A DNA stretch of 64,000 bases, taken from the NCBI RefSeq assembly GCF_008329535.1, contig NZ_NPKR01000004.1, positions 1 through 64,000 of the forward strand, in the 5' to 3' direction. Below, in pieces: positions 53,904 to 62,000 of the stretch (its first letter is position 1; each line of letters opens with the position of its first letter). The notes beneath the pieces are model-generated. The model did not search any database. It worked only from the letters and a program-made list of their open reading frames with translations, and was not told the origin of the DNA. The position numbers and the translations under genes were made by a program. The DNA is from Mycolicibacterium sp. P1-18 (GTDB lineage Bacteria; Actinomycetota; Actinomycetes; Mycobacteriales; Mycobacteriaceae).

Positions 53904-55307
53904 ATGACCACAGCTCAGCCGACGTACCGCGAGGTCGTCGACGAAAACGGCCGGGTGTACCGGATCGGCGAAACCGACCGCGACATCCTGGGACGGTCCA
54001 GGGTATGGATGGTCTGGCTCCCGTGGCTTTCGATGATGGCGATCAGCTCATCGGAGTACGCGTTCACCTCGGCTGAGGACACGCTGTCCGAAGCACACGG
54101 CTGGCACGGCTCGCACATCTTCTGGCTGCTGGGCGTCTGGGTGTTCTTCCAGGCGGCGGTGGCCTTCCCCGCCGGCCGACTGCGGGAGAGCGGCAAGCTC
54201 TCGGCGCGGGCGGCGATGATGTTCGGCGGCGCGGGCTCCCTGATGGGTTACCTGGCACTCGCCTTCGCACCCAACGTGTTCTGGGCCTACGTGGGCTTCG
54301 GCTTCTTCGGCGGTGCCGCGGCCGGCTTCGTCTACGCCACCTGCGTGAACATGGTCGGCAAGTGGTACCCCGAACGCAAGGGCGGCAAGACCGGATTCGT
54401 CAACGGCGGCTTCGCCTACGGGTCGGTGCCCTTCATCTTCATCTTCACCTCCTACATGGACGTCAGCAACTACACCGGGATCCTGTTCGCCACCGGTTGC
54501 CTCCTGGCCGCCCTGGTCGCCGTCAGCGGCTTCTTCTTCAAGGACCCGCCGAAGAACTGGTGGCCGGCGCACGTCGACCCGCTCGGCGCCAGTACCGATC
54601 CGCGCATCGCCCGGGCGCTGCGCAAGAATCCGCCGGCGAAGAAGCAGTACACGCCGATGGAGGCGATCAAGACCGGAATCCTGCCGCTGATGTGGTTCGT
54701 GCTGCTGTGCACCGCGGGCATCAACATCTTCGGCATCGCCATGCAGGTGCCGTTCGGCAAGGAAATGGGCTTCGCCGGTGGCATCGTGGCGCTGGCGATG
54801 AGCCTCAAGGCCATCATCAACGGCACCGGCCGCGGCGTGATCGGCTGGATCTCCGACCGGTACGGACGTCGCGAGACGCTCGTCATCGTCTGCCTCGTGC
54901 TGGGCGCGGCCCAGTTCGCGGTGTTCTTCTCCGGATCCATCGGCAGCATGCCGTTGTTCCTGCTGGCCTCGATGGTCTCCGGCTTCGGTGGCGGCGCCAT
55001 CTTCCCGCTGTTCGCGGCGATGACGGCCGACTACTTCGGGGAGAACAACAACGCGACCAACTACGGCCTGGTGTACAGCTCGAAGGTCATCTCGGGTCTG
55101 GTCGGCGCCGGTCTCGGATCGGTCGTGGTCAGCAGCTGGGGTTACGGCACGGCGTTCGTCATCGCCGGCTCCGTCGGCATTGCCTGCGCCTTCATCACGC
55201 TGTTCCTGCGGCAGCCCAAGCTGCCGTTATCGGAACGAACCACCACGCCGACCGACCAACCGGGAAGCAAGGACCGGGAAGCGACGGCGTCACTCGCGCT
55301 GGACTAG
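53904..55307 (+). CDS. oxalate:formate antiporter-type MFS carrier 2
   Basis: This 467-residue 12-helix OFA carrier begins YREVVDENGRVYRIGETDRDILGRSRVWMVWLPW. It has the shared loops KDPPKNWWPAHVDPLG and ADYFGENNNATNYGLVYSSKVISG, and the MFS motif GWISDRYGRRETL between helices 8 and 9. It is divergent from frc, so uptake of oxalate or export of formate is the most direct role. The ATG at 53904 is preceded by a weak GGGGG-type site. A terminator follows at 55341-55383. Confidence 0.9.
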   Translation: MTTAQPTYREVVDENGRVYRIGETDRDILGRSRVWMVWLPWLSMMAISSSEYAFTSAEDTLSEAHGWHGSHIFWLLGVWVFFQAAVAFPAGRLRESGKLSARAAMMFGGAGSLMGYLALAFAPNVFWAYVGFGFFGGAAAGFVYATCVNMVGKWYPERKGGKTGFVNGGFAYGSVPFIFIFTSYMDVSNYTGILFATGCLLAALVAVSGFFFKDPPKNWWPAHVDPLGASTDPRIARALRKNPPAKKQYTPMEAIKTGILPLMWFVLLCTAGINIFGIAMQVPFGKEMGFAGGIVALAMSLKAIINGTGRGVIGWISDRYGRRETLVIVCLVLGAAQFAVFFSGSIGSMPLFLLASMVSGFGGGAIFPLFAAMTADYFGENNNATNYGLVYSSKVISGLVGAGLGSVVVSSWGYGTAFVIAGSVGIACAFITLFLRQPKLPLSERTTTPTDQPGSKDREATASLALD

Positions 55308-55340
55308 GACCCGGGTGGGTTCCGGGTAGAACACAGCGCC

Positions 55341-55383
55341 CCGGGCGCGGCAGAGGCTCCAAGGACTCCGCCGCGCCCGGTTT
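55341..55383 (+). terminator. terminator after antiporter 2
   Basis: Arms CCGGGCGCGGC (55341-55351) and GCCGCGCCCGG (55370-55380) are perfect 11-bp complements, followed by TTT. Confidence 0.78.
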
Positions 55384-55448
55384 GGCGTTTCGGGGCCGGG
55401 ATATCCAATGTTCACCCGACGTGTGGCGACGGTGTCGCCACCGGTTCA

Positions 55449-55456
55449 TTGCATAC
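55449..55456 (+). promoter_or_regulatory. GCATAC half-site, gntR copy
   Basis: A perfect TTGCATAC half lies upstream of gntR; the other half is not conserved. TAGGAT at 55466-55471 may be the -10 box. This suggests weak autoregulation. Confidence 0.45.
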
Positions 55457-55505
55457 GAAAACCTGTAGGATGAGCAGCGCCACCACGGTCAAGGAGTCAC
55501 CCGCC

Positions 55506-56237
55506 ATGTCACACCCCTTCCCCGCCAGCAAACGCAAGAGCTCCTCGCGGGCAGCCATGCTGACCGATGCCTCCGCGCCACGGGTGTTGCGCCCGGCCCC
55601 CCTGCGCCAGGCCGTGTACGACGCCATCATCGAGTTGATCGTCCAGGGCACCCTGGAGCGCGGCCGTCACCTCGTCGAGGCCGAACTCGCCGAGTACCTC
55701 GGGGTCAGTCGCCAACCGGTCCGGGAGGCACTGCAACGACTGCAGGCCGACGGCTGGATCGAGCTCCGTCCCGCCCAGGGTGCGTTCGTCCACATTCCCT
55801 CCGAGGAGGAGGTCGACCAGCTCCTCGCGGTACGCACCGTACTCGAGACCCACTCGGCGGGGCTGGCCGCGTCACGCGCCACGCCGGAGGACGTCAACCG
55901 GCTCTGGGAGCTGCAGCAGGACGGCCTGAACGCGTTGGCCGCCAACGACTCCGAGGGTCTCGTCGCGGCGAACGCGGCACTGCACGCCGCGATCACCACG
56001 CTCGCGGGCAACAAGGTGCTGGCCGAGCACATCGGTCTCGTCGAACGAAAGTGGCGCTGGTACTACCTGCCCATCGCGCAACCCCGCGGCCAGGACGCCT
56101 GGAGTGAACACGCGGAGTTGATCACCGCGATCGCCGCGGGCGACGTGACCCGGGCGACCGACATCATGCACCGGCACACCGAGCGGACCCGCGAGGTGTA
56201 TCACACCGAGCGAATGGCCAAGGCCGACCAGGACTGA
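55506..56237 (+). CDS. GntR/FCD family regulator
   Basis: This 243-residue regulator has an N-terminal winged helix (LRQAVYDAIIELIVQGTLERGRHLVEAELAEYLGVSRQPVREALQRLQADGWIELRPAQGAFV, about residues 35-97) and a C-terminal FCD effector domain, with metal-site histidines in NAALHAAITT, SEHAELITAI and DIMHRHTERT. FCD proteins bind small carboxylates. ATG 55506 has AAGGAG nine bases upstream. It is the best candidate to read the TTGCATACNGTATGCAA boxes around it; oxalate, formate or glyoxylate could be the effector. Confidence 0.9.
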   Translation: MSHPFPASKRKSSSRAAMLTDASAPRVLRPAPLRQAVYDAIIELIVQGTLERGRHLVEAELAEYLGVSRQPVREALQRLQADGWIELRPAQGAFVHIPSEEEVDQLLAVRTVLETHSAGLAASRATPEDVNRLWELQQDGLNALAANDSEGLVAANAALHAAITTLAGNKVLAEHIGLVERKWRWYYLPIAQPRGQDAWSEHAELITAIAAGDVTRATDIMHRHTERTREVYHTERMAKADQD

Positions 56238-56244
56238 GCGGGGC

Positions 56245-57111
56245 TCAGCCCACGGACCGCACCGCCGGCCGGTCCGAGTCGGGCACGACGGCGCCGAAGC
56301 GGTGCTCCCCCGAGTAGACGTTCATCGTCGAGCCGCGGAGGAAGCCCACCAGCGTCAGACCCATCTCCCGGGCCAGGTCGACCGCCAGCGACGACGGTGC
56401 CGACACCGCCGCCAGCGCCGGAATGCCCGCCATCACCGCCTTCTGCACCAGTTCGAAGGAGGCGCGGCCGCTGACCATCAGCGTCGTGCCCGTCAGCGGC
56501 AGGCGGTCCTCGCCCGCCGCCCAGCCGATCACCTTGTCGACCGCGTTGTGGCGGCCGACGTCCTCGCGCACGCACGACAGCGTGCCGTCGGCGTCGAACA
56601 GTCCCGCGGCATGGAGGCCACCGGTCCGGTCGAACACGCGCTGGGCGGCGCGCAGCGTGTCCGGCAGGGTGGCGATCGTCCTGGCGCTCAGCTGCACGGG
56701 GTCCCCGTCGACGGCCCATTGGCTGACCGTCCGCACGGCGTCAAGGCTGGCCTTGCCGCACACCCCGCAGGATGACGTCGTGTAGAAGTTGCGCTCGAGC
56801 GACGCGGCGGGCGCGGGGACCGCGTCGTCGAGAAGGACGTCGACCACGTTGTAGGTGTTGGCGCCCCCGACCGTTGCGCCGGCGCAGTAGCGGATCGAGG
56901 CGACGTCCGGCGCGGACGTCACCACCCCCTCGCTGACCAGGAAGCCGCGGGCCAGGTCGAAGTCGTCACCCGGGGTGCGCATGGTCACCGTGAGGGGTCG
57001 ACCCCCGACGCGAATCTCCAGGGGCTCCTCGGCGGCGAGGCTGTCCGGTCGGTGGGCGCCGACGCCGTCGTCGAGGCGAAGCACCCGGTATCTGCTGGTG
57101 ACGCGGCCCAT
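56245..57111 (-). CDS. fdhD: formate dehydrogenase sulfurtransferase FdhD
   Basis: This 288-residue cytosolic protein passes sulfur from a cysteine desulfurase to the bis-MGD cofactor of formate dehydrogenase. The sulfur-carrying cysteines are in [12 protein letters not shown], and [14 protein letters not shown] is the other family hallmark. ATG 57111 has AGAGGA six bases upstream. It is divergent from antiporter 3 and convergent with gntR. It is needed for FdsA and perhaps the FdhF-like enzyme. Confidence 0.95.
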   Translation of the reverse strand: MGRVTSRYRVLRLDDGVGAHRPDSLAAEEPLEIRVGGRPLTVTMRTPGDDFDLARGFLVSEGVVTSAPDVASIRYCAGATVGGANTYNVVDVLLDDAVPAPAASLERNFYTTSSCGVCGKASLDAVRTVSQWAVDGDPVQLSARTIATLPDTLRAAQRVFDRTGGLHAAGLFDADGTLSCVREDVGRHNAVDKVIGWAAGEDRLPLTGTTLMVSGRASFELVQKAVMAGIPALAAVSAPSSLAVDLAREMGLTLVGFLRGSTMNVYSGEHRFGAVVPDSDRPAVRSVG

Positions 57112-57198
57112 GTGACGTCCTCTCTCGGGTTTCCCAACGTGGCGCCACGTCGGGTGTGGTGCATCCCTGGACACGTGACGCACATCACGTTAGTGTAC

Positions 57199-57215
57199 CG
57201 GCATACTGTATGCAA
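57199..57215 (+). promoter_or_regulatory. GCATACNGTATGC box, antiporter 3 / fdhD copy
   Basis: CGGCATACTGTATGCAA matches the palindrome at 14 of 16 positions, with a perfect right half. TACTGT (57204-57209) inside it is the likely -10 box of antiporter 3, whose AGGAG and ATG follow. It could also affect divergent fdhD. Confidence 0.72.
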
Positions 57216-57228
57216 TTAGGAGCGCGTC

Positions 57229-58578
57229 ATGCCCGTCACCGATGCCCCACCCACCGTGGCCCACGTTCGCGACCACCGCGGCCGCACGTATCGCGTCGGC
57301 GAGCGCCCCGAAGATCTGATCGGCTGCTCACGCACGTGGATGCTCGCGTTCGCGTGGATTGCCATGGCGTGCATCGGCGTTCTGCAATACGGCTTCGGCG
57401 TCGCGTTGACCGCACTGCACGTCACCGGAGGCGGAAGCCTCACCGGCGCCCTGTGGGTGCTCGCACTCTGGGTCGTCTTCCAGGCCGGCGCGGCCGCCCC
57501 CACCGCGGTGCTGAGTCACCGCTTCGCGCTGGCCCCGGCACGCGCCGTGCCCGTCGGGGCGGTGCTGTGCGCCGCGGGTCCACTCACCGTCGCCCTGACC
57601 GACGACTTTGCGCTCGCCATCGTCGGCTACTCGGTGTTGTCGGGCATCGGAGCGGGCATCGTCTACGCCACCTGCACCGCCACCGTCGCCAAGTGGTACC
57701 CCGAGAAGCGCGCCGCCAGGGTCGGTCTGGTCACCGGGGCGATCGGTTGCGGCGCAGTGCCGTTCATCGCCGCGTTCGCCACGATCCTGACCCCGGACAA
57801 CCGCACCGCGGTGTTCCTCGCGGTGGGCGTGGTCATGCTCGTCGTGGTCGCCCAGGCCGGCGCCCTGCTGCAGGACCCGCCGGCGGGATGGTGGCCACTG
57901 GACATCGACCCCAGACAGTGGGCGATCGACAAGACCCTCAACCGCAGCCTGGGCAACAACGTCACCCCGATTCGGCAGTACTCCCCCGCCGAGGCCGTCC
58001 GAACCCCCGCGTTCCTGGTGATGTACCTCATCATGGTGATCGCTGCGGCCGCCTCCCTGCTGACCGCGGTCTACGTACCGATTCTTGCCGTGTACCAAGG
58101 CTTCTCGCTTGCCGTCGCCGCGCTCGCCGTCGGATTGCTGGCGATCGTCAACGGCACCGGCCGCAGCGTCGCCGGCCGCCTGTCGGACCGGCTTGGACGG
58201 CGGCAGACTCTCACCGCCGCCCTCCTCGTCCAGGGCTGCGCGCAGCTGGGCCTGGTCTACTCGGCCTCGACCTCCGTTCCCGTGGCGTTCGTCGGGTTCG
58301 CGGCGCTCAGCGGCCTCGCGGGCGGCGCCTTCTACCCGCTGGTCGCCAGCCTCGTCGCCGACTACTTCGGCGAGCCGAGCGCGGCCCGCAACTTCGGCGC
58401 CGTCTACAGCGCGAAGCTCTTCGGCGGCGTGCTCGGAATCGGACTGCCCGCACTCTTGATCGCGTCGCAACACCTGACGCTCGCCTTCCTGGTCGCGGGC
58501 GTGGTCAGTCTGGGCGCGGCCGTCATGACGCGCCTGCTGCACCGCCCCGGCCTGCCCGTCCTCGGCCTGCCCCGCTGA
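57229..58578 (+). CDS. oxalate:formate antiporter-type MFS carrier 3
   Basis: This 449-residue OFA carrier is the most divergent of the three. It begins VAHVRDHRGRTYRVGERPEDLIGCSRTWMLAFAW and keeps QDPPAGWWPLDIDPRQW, RLSDRLGRRQTL and ADYFGEPSAARNFGAVYSAKLFGG. It lies between fdhD and the fds genes, so formate may be its substrate. AGGAG is seven bases before the ATG, and a strong regulon box overlaps the -10. Confidence 0.9.
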   Translation: MPVTDAPPTVAHVRDHRGRTYRVGERPEDLIGCSRTWMLAFAWIAMACIGVLQYGFGVALTALHVTGGGSLTGALWVLALWVVFQAGAAAPTAVLSHRFALAPARAVPVGAVLCAAGPLTVALTDDFALAIVGYSVLSGIGAGIVYATCTATVAKWYPEKRAARVGLVTGAIGCGAVPFIAAFATILTPDNRTAVFLAVGVVMLVVVAQAGALLQDPPAGWWPLDIDPRQWAIDKTLNRSLGNNVTPIRQYSPAEAVRTPAFLVMYLIMVIAAAASLLTAVYVPILAVYQGFSLAVAALAVGLLAIVNGTGRSVAGRLSDRLGRRQTLTAALLVQGCAQLGLVYSASTSVPVAFVGFAALSGLAGGAFYPLVASLVADYFGEPSAARNFGAVYSAKLFGGVLGIGLPALLIASQHLTLAFLVAGVVSLGAAVMTRLLHRPGLPVLGLPR

Positions 58579-58606
58579 CATACCGAAAACCGTTGAAGGA
58601 GAACCC

Positions 58607-58933
58607 GTGAACGCCGCCACCGTCGACGAACTGCATCGCTTGATTCACGAGACCCTGCGCTGCGTGGCGGCGCTGGAGGCCATCCACGGCGACACGACGG
58701 CCATGCGCCGGGTGCTCAACGACGCCCGGCAGATCCGCAACGGCGTCGACAGACTCGAGATCGACGTCGCCGACCTCTGCGCCCACACCGCGGCGACGGC
58801 GCTCCCCGTCACGGTGGAGATGGTGCAGATCTCCGACGCCGGCTACGCGGCCGACTTCTGGCGCGACGTGGACCACGAGGGCGTCGGCGCCCAGAGCCTG
58901 GCCTGCGTCCCCGCGGGCTCGCGGCGTCGCTGA
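58607..58933 (+). CDS. small protein of unknown function
   Basis: This 108-residue protein is helical in its first 65 residues (DELHRLIHETLRCVAALEAIHGD...NDARQIRNGVDRLEIDVADL) with a short C-terminal part. There is no signal peptide or metal motif. I do not recognise it. GTG 58607 has AAGGAG five bases upstream. It follows antiporter 3 by 28 bp in the same direction and converges on fdsD, so a formate-related role is possible. Its last codons form half of a long hairpin. Confidence 0.7.
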   Translation: MNAATVDELHRLIHETLRCVAALEAIHGDTTAMRRVLNDARQIRNGVDRLEIDVADLCAHTAATALPVTVEMVQISDAGYAADFWRDVDHEGVGAQSLACVPAGSRRR

Positions 58934-58949
58934 CGCCGGAGCCCGCGGG
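58910..58949. terminator. long hairpin overlapping a coding end
   Basis: The outer arms CCCGCGGGCTC (58910-58920) and GAGCCCGCGGG (58939-58949), and inner arms CGGCGTC and GACGCCG with loop GCT, form an 18-bp stem with one bulged G. It ends both convergent transcripts and includes the last codons of the plus-strand gene. Confidence 0.82.
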
Positions 58950-58951
58950 CG

Positions 58952-59164
58952 TCAGCGCAGTTGGGCCACCGCAGCCACGACGACCGTACTGACCGAGGTC
59001 GCGTCGGCGGTCACCCGCTCCCGCAGACGACCCGTCATCCGCGGGTCCCAGAACCGTTCGATGTGACCGGCCAGCGCGGTCGCCGCCTCGTCGTCGGGCA
59101 GATACGACAGGTTGGCGAGGATGTCGTTGACCAGCCGAACCTCGGTGAACTCCGTACCGGACAT
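58952..59164 (-). CDS. fdsD: formate dehydrogenase delta subunit FdsD
   Basis: This 70-residue small subunit has LVNDILANLSYLPDDEAATALAGHIERFWDPRMTGRLRERV, the FdsD-type LANQI...HLRxFWDPRM pattern. FdsD is needed for assembly of the molybdenum enzyme, probably with FdhD-like chaperones. ATG 59164 lies 10 bp after fdsA. It is the last gene of fdsGBAD. Confidence 0.88.
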   Translation of the reverse strand: MSGTEFTEVRLVNDILANLSYLPDDEAATALAGHIERFWDPRMTGRLRERVTADATSVSTVVVAAVAQLR

Positions 59165-59174
59165 CACACCACCC

Positions 59175-62000
59175 TCAATCCGCGAGTTCTGCTGCGGCGT
59201 TGATCCAGTCGGCCGCACCGACCGCGTCCGCGGTCACGCCCGACCTGGCCAGGGCGACCTGGACGGCCGTCACCTTGTACTCGGGGCAGTTGGTCGCCCA
59301 GTCGGAGTTCTCCGTGGTGAGGACGTTCGTGCCCGAGATCGGATGATGGAAGGTCGTGTACACCACGCCCGTCGGCATGCGCTCGGAGAGCTTGGCGTGC
59401 AGGGCGGTCTCCCCCACGCGACTGGTCAGCGTCACGCGGGACCCGTCCAGGATTCCCCGCACTTCGGCGTCGTGGGGGTGGATCTCCAGGAGGTCCTCGC
59501 CGTGCCAGGCCACATTGGCCGTGCGACGCGTCTGCGCGCCGACGTTGTACTGGCTCAGGATCCGGCCCGTGGTCAACACCAGCGGGTACTTCCGGGTGCT
59601 GCGCTCACTGGTCGGCACGAACGGCGTCGGCACGAACCTTCCCAGGCCCCTGGTGAAGGACTCGGCGTGCATGATCGGCGTACCCAACGGCGACTCGTCG
59701 TCGCACGGCCACTGGATGCTGCCGACCCGGTCGAGCTTGTCGAACGACACCCCGGCGAACGTCGGCGTCACCGCGGCGATCTCGTCCATGATCTCCGAGG
59801 GGTGCTCGTAGTGCATGGGATAGCCCATGGCGGTGGCGATCTCGCAGACGACGTCCCACTCGTGCTTGCCGCTCTTGGGCTTCATCACCGACCGGACGCG
59901 GTTGATGCGCCGCTCCGCATTGGTGAACGTGCCGTCCTTCTCCAGGAACGACGCCCCCGGCAGGAAGACGTGGGCGAACTTGGACGTCTCGTTGAGGAAC
60001 AGATCCTGCACGACGACGAGGTCCATCGCCTCCAGCGCGGCCGACACGTGGTGAAAGTTGGGGTCGGACTGGGCGATGTCCTCGCCGTGGACGAACAACG
60101 CGCGGAACGTTCCCTCCAAAGCGGAGTCGAACATGTTGGGGATCCGCAGTCCCGGTTCGGACTGCAGCGTCGTCCCCCACAGGTCCTCGAAGATCTTGCG
60201 GGCCGCGTCGTCGGACACGTGCCGGTATCCGGTGAGTTCGTGGGGGAAGGAACCCATGTCGCACGAACCCTGCACGTTGTTCTGACCACGAAGCGGGTTG
60301 ACGCCGACGCCGTCACGGCCGATGTTGCCGCACGCCATCGCGAGGTTCGCCATGCCCATCACCATCGTGGAACCCTGGCTGTGCTCGGTGACGCCCAGAC
60401 CGTAGTAGATCGCGCCGTTGCCACCGGTCGCGTACAGCCTCGCGGCGGCGCGCACCTCGGCGGCGGGCACACCGGTGATGGACTCGACGGCCTCCGGACT
60501 GTGCTCCTCGGCGGCGATGAAGCGCGCCCAGTCGTCGAACCCCTCGCACCGCGCCGCGACGAAGTCCTGGTCGACCAGACCCTCGGTGACCACGACGTGC
60601 GCCATCGCGTTGACGATGGCCACGTTGCTCCCGGGCTGCAGTTGCAGGTGGTGGTCGGCGGCGATGTGCGGTGAGCGCACCAGGTCGATACGCCGCGGGT
60701 CGGCGACGATCAGGCGGGCGCCCTGGCGCAACCGCTGCTTCATGCGGGAGGCGAACACGGGATGCCCGTCGGTGGGATTCGCGCCGATGACCATGATGAC
60801 GTCGGCGCTGGCGACCGACTTGAAGTCCTGCGTGCCGGCCGATTCGCCGAAGGTCTGCTTGAGTCCGTATCCGGTCGGCGAGTGGCACACCCGCGCGCAC
60901 GTGTCGACGTTGTTGTTCCCGAACGCCGCTCGCACCATCTTCTGCACGACGTAGACCTCTTCGTTCGTGCAGCGCGAGGAGGTGATCGCGCCGATCGACC
61001 CGGCCCCGTGGTTGCGCTTCACCTCGAGCATCCCGCGCGCGACGGCGCCGATGGCCTCGTCCCACTCGACCTCCCGCCAGGGATCGGTGATCTTCTCCCG
61101 AAGCATGGGTTTGAGGGCCCGGTCGGGGTGCGAGGCGTAGCCGAACGCGAACCGGCCCTTGACGCACGAGTGCCCGTCGTTGGCGCCGCCGTCCTTGAGC
61201 GGCACCATCCGGACCACCTCGTCGCCCCGCAGTTCGGCCTTGAAGGAGCAGCCCACCCCGCAGTAGGCGCACGTGGTCGTCACCGAGCGGGTCGGCACGC
61301 CGAGTTCGACGACCGACTTCTCCTGCAGGGTCGACGTCGGGCAGGCCTGCACGCAGGCACCGCACGACACGCACTCCGAGTCCATGAACGTCTCGCCGGC
61401 TCCCGGGGAGACCTTGGAGTCGAACCCGCGGCCCTCGATGGTCAGTGCGAACGTGCCCTGGATCTCGCCGCAGGCCCGCACGCATCGCGAACAGGCGATG
61501 CACTTGGACGGGTCGAAGTCGAAGTACGGGTTGCTGTGGTCGATTTCGGCGTCGCCGTGATTGGCGCCGTCCTGCCCGTAGCGCACCTGACGCAGACCCA
61601 CGACGCCGGCCATGTCCTGCAGCTCGCAGTCACCGTTGGCCGGACAGGTCAGGCAGTCCAGCGGGTGATCGGAGATGTAGAGCTCCATGACGCTCTCGCG
61701 CAGCTTCGCGACCTTCGGGGTCTGCGTGTGCACGACCATGCCGTCGGCGACGGGGGTGGTGCACGACGCGGGCGTACCGCGACGACCGTCGATCTCGACC
61801 AGACACAGGCGGCAGGAACCGAACGCGTCGAGGGAATCGGTCGCGCACAGCTTGGGCACGTCGATGCCCGCGATGGCGGCCGCCCGCATCACCGACGTCC
61901 CCTCGGGCACCAGCACGCGGAGGCCGTCGACTTCGACGCCGACCGTCGCCGGTCCGTCCAATGCCGGTGTGCCCAGGTCTCGTTCGGTGTTCAAGCTCAT
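59175..62000 (-). CDS. fdsA: NAD-dependent formate dehydrogenase alpha subunit FdsA
   Basis: This 941-residue catalytic subunit oxidises formate to CO2 at a bis-MGD molybdenum centre. The N-terminal region carries a [2Fe-2S] ferredoxin-like domain (CATDSLDAFGSCRLC, then SCTT) and an added iron-sulfur domain (CLTCPANGDCELQ). Two [4Fe-4S] sites (CIACSRCVRACG, CVSCGACVQACP) and CAYCGVGCSF follow. The molybdenum ligand is Cys372 in ARVCHSPTGYG, so this is a Cys rather than selenocysteine enzyme. The C-terminal molydopterin-binding domain ends in TENSDWATNCPEYK. Its start overlaps the fdsB stop. Confidence 0.95.
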   Translation of the reverse strand: MSLNTERDLGTPALDGPATVGVEVDGLRVLVPEGTSVMRAAAIAGIDVPKLCATDSLDAFGSCRLCLVEIDGRRGTPASCTTPVADGMVVHTQTPKVAKLRESVMELYISDHPLDCLTCPANGDCELQDMAGVVGLRQVRYGQDGANHGDAEIDHSNPYFDFDPSKCIACSRCVRACGEIQGTFALTIEGRGFDSKVSPGAGETFMDSECVSCGACVQACPTSTLQEKSVVELGVPTRSVTTTCAYCGVGCSFKAELRGDEVVRMVPLKDGGANDGHSCVKGRFAFGYASHPDRALKPMLREKITDPWREVEWDEAIGAVARGMLEVKRNHGAGSIGAITSSRCTNEEVYVVQKMVRAAFGNNNVDTCARVCHSPTGYGLKQTFGESAGTQDFKSVASADVIMVIGANPTDGHPVFASRMKQRLRQGARLIVADPRRIDLVRSPHIAADHHLQLQPGSNVAIVNAMAHVVVTEGLVDQDFVAARCEGFDDWARFIAAEEHSPEAVESITGVPAAEVRAAARLYATGGNGAIYYGLGVTEHSQGSTMVMGMANLAMACGNIGRDGVGVNPLRGQNNVQGSCDMGSFPHELTGYRHVSDDAARKIFEDLWGTTLQSEPGLRIPNMFDSALEGTFRALFVHGEDIAQSDPNFHHVSAALEAMDLVVVQDLFLNETSKFAHVFLPGASFLEKDGTFTNAERRINRVRSVMKPKSGKHEWDVVCEIATAMGYPMHYEHPSEIMDEIAAVTPTFAGVSFDKLDRVGSIQWPCDDESPLGTPIMHAESFTRGLGRFVPTPFVPTSERSTRKYPLVLTTGRILSQYNVGAQTRRTANVAWHGEDLLEIHPHDAEVRGILDGSRVTLTSRVGETALHAKLSERMPTGVVYTTFHHPISGTNVLTTENSDWATNCPEYKVTAVQVALARSGVTADAVGAADWINAAAELAD

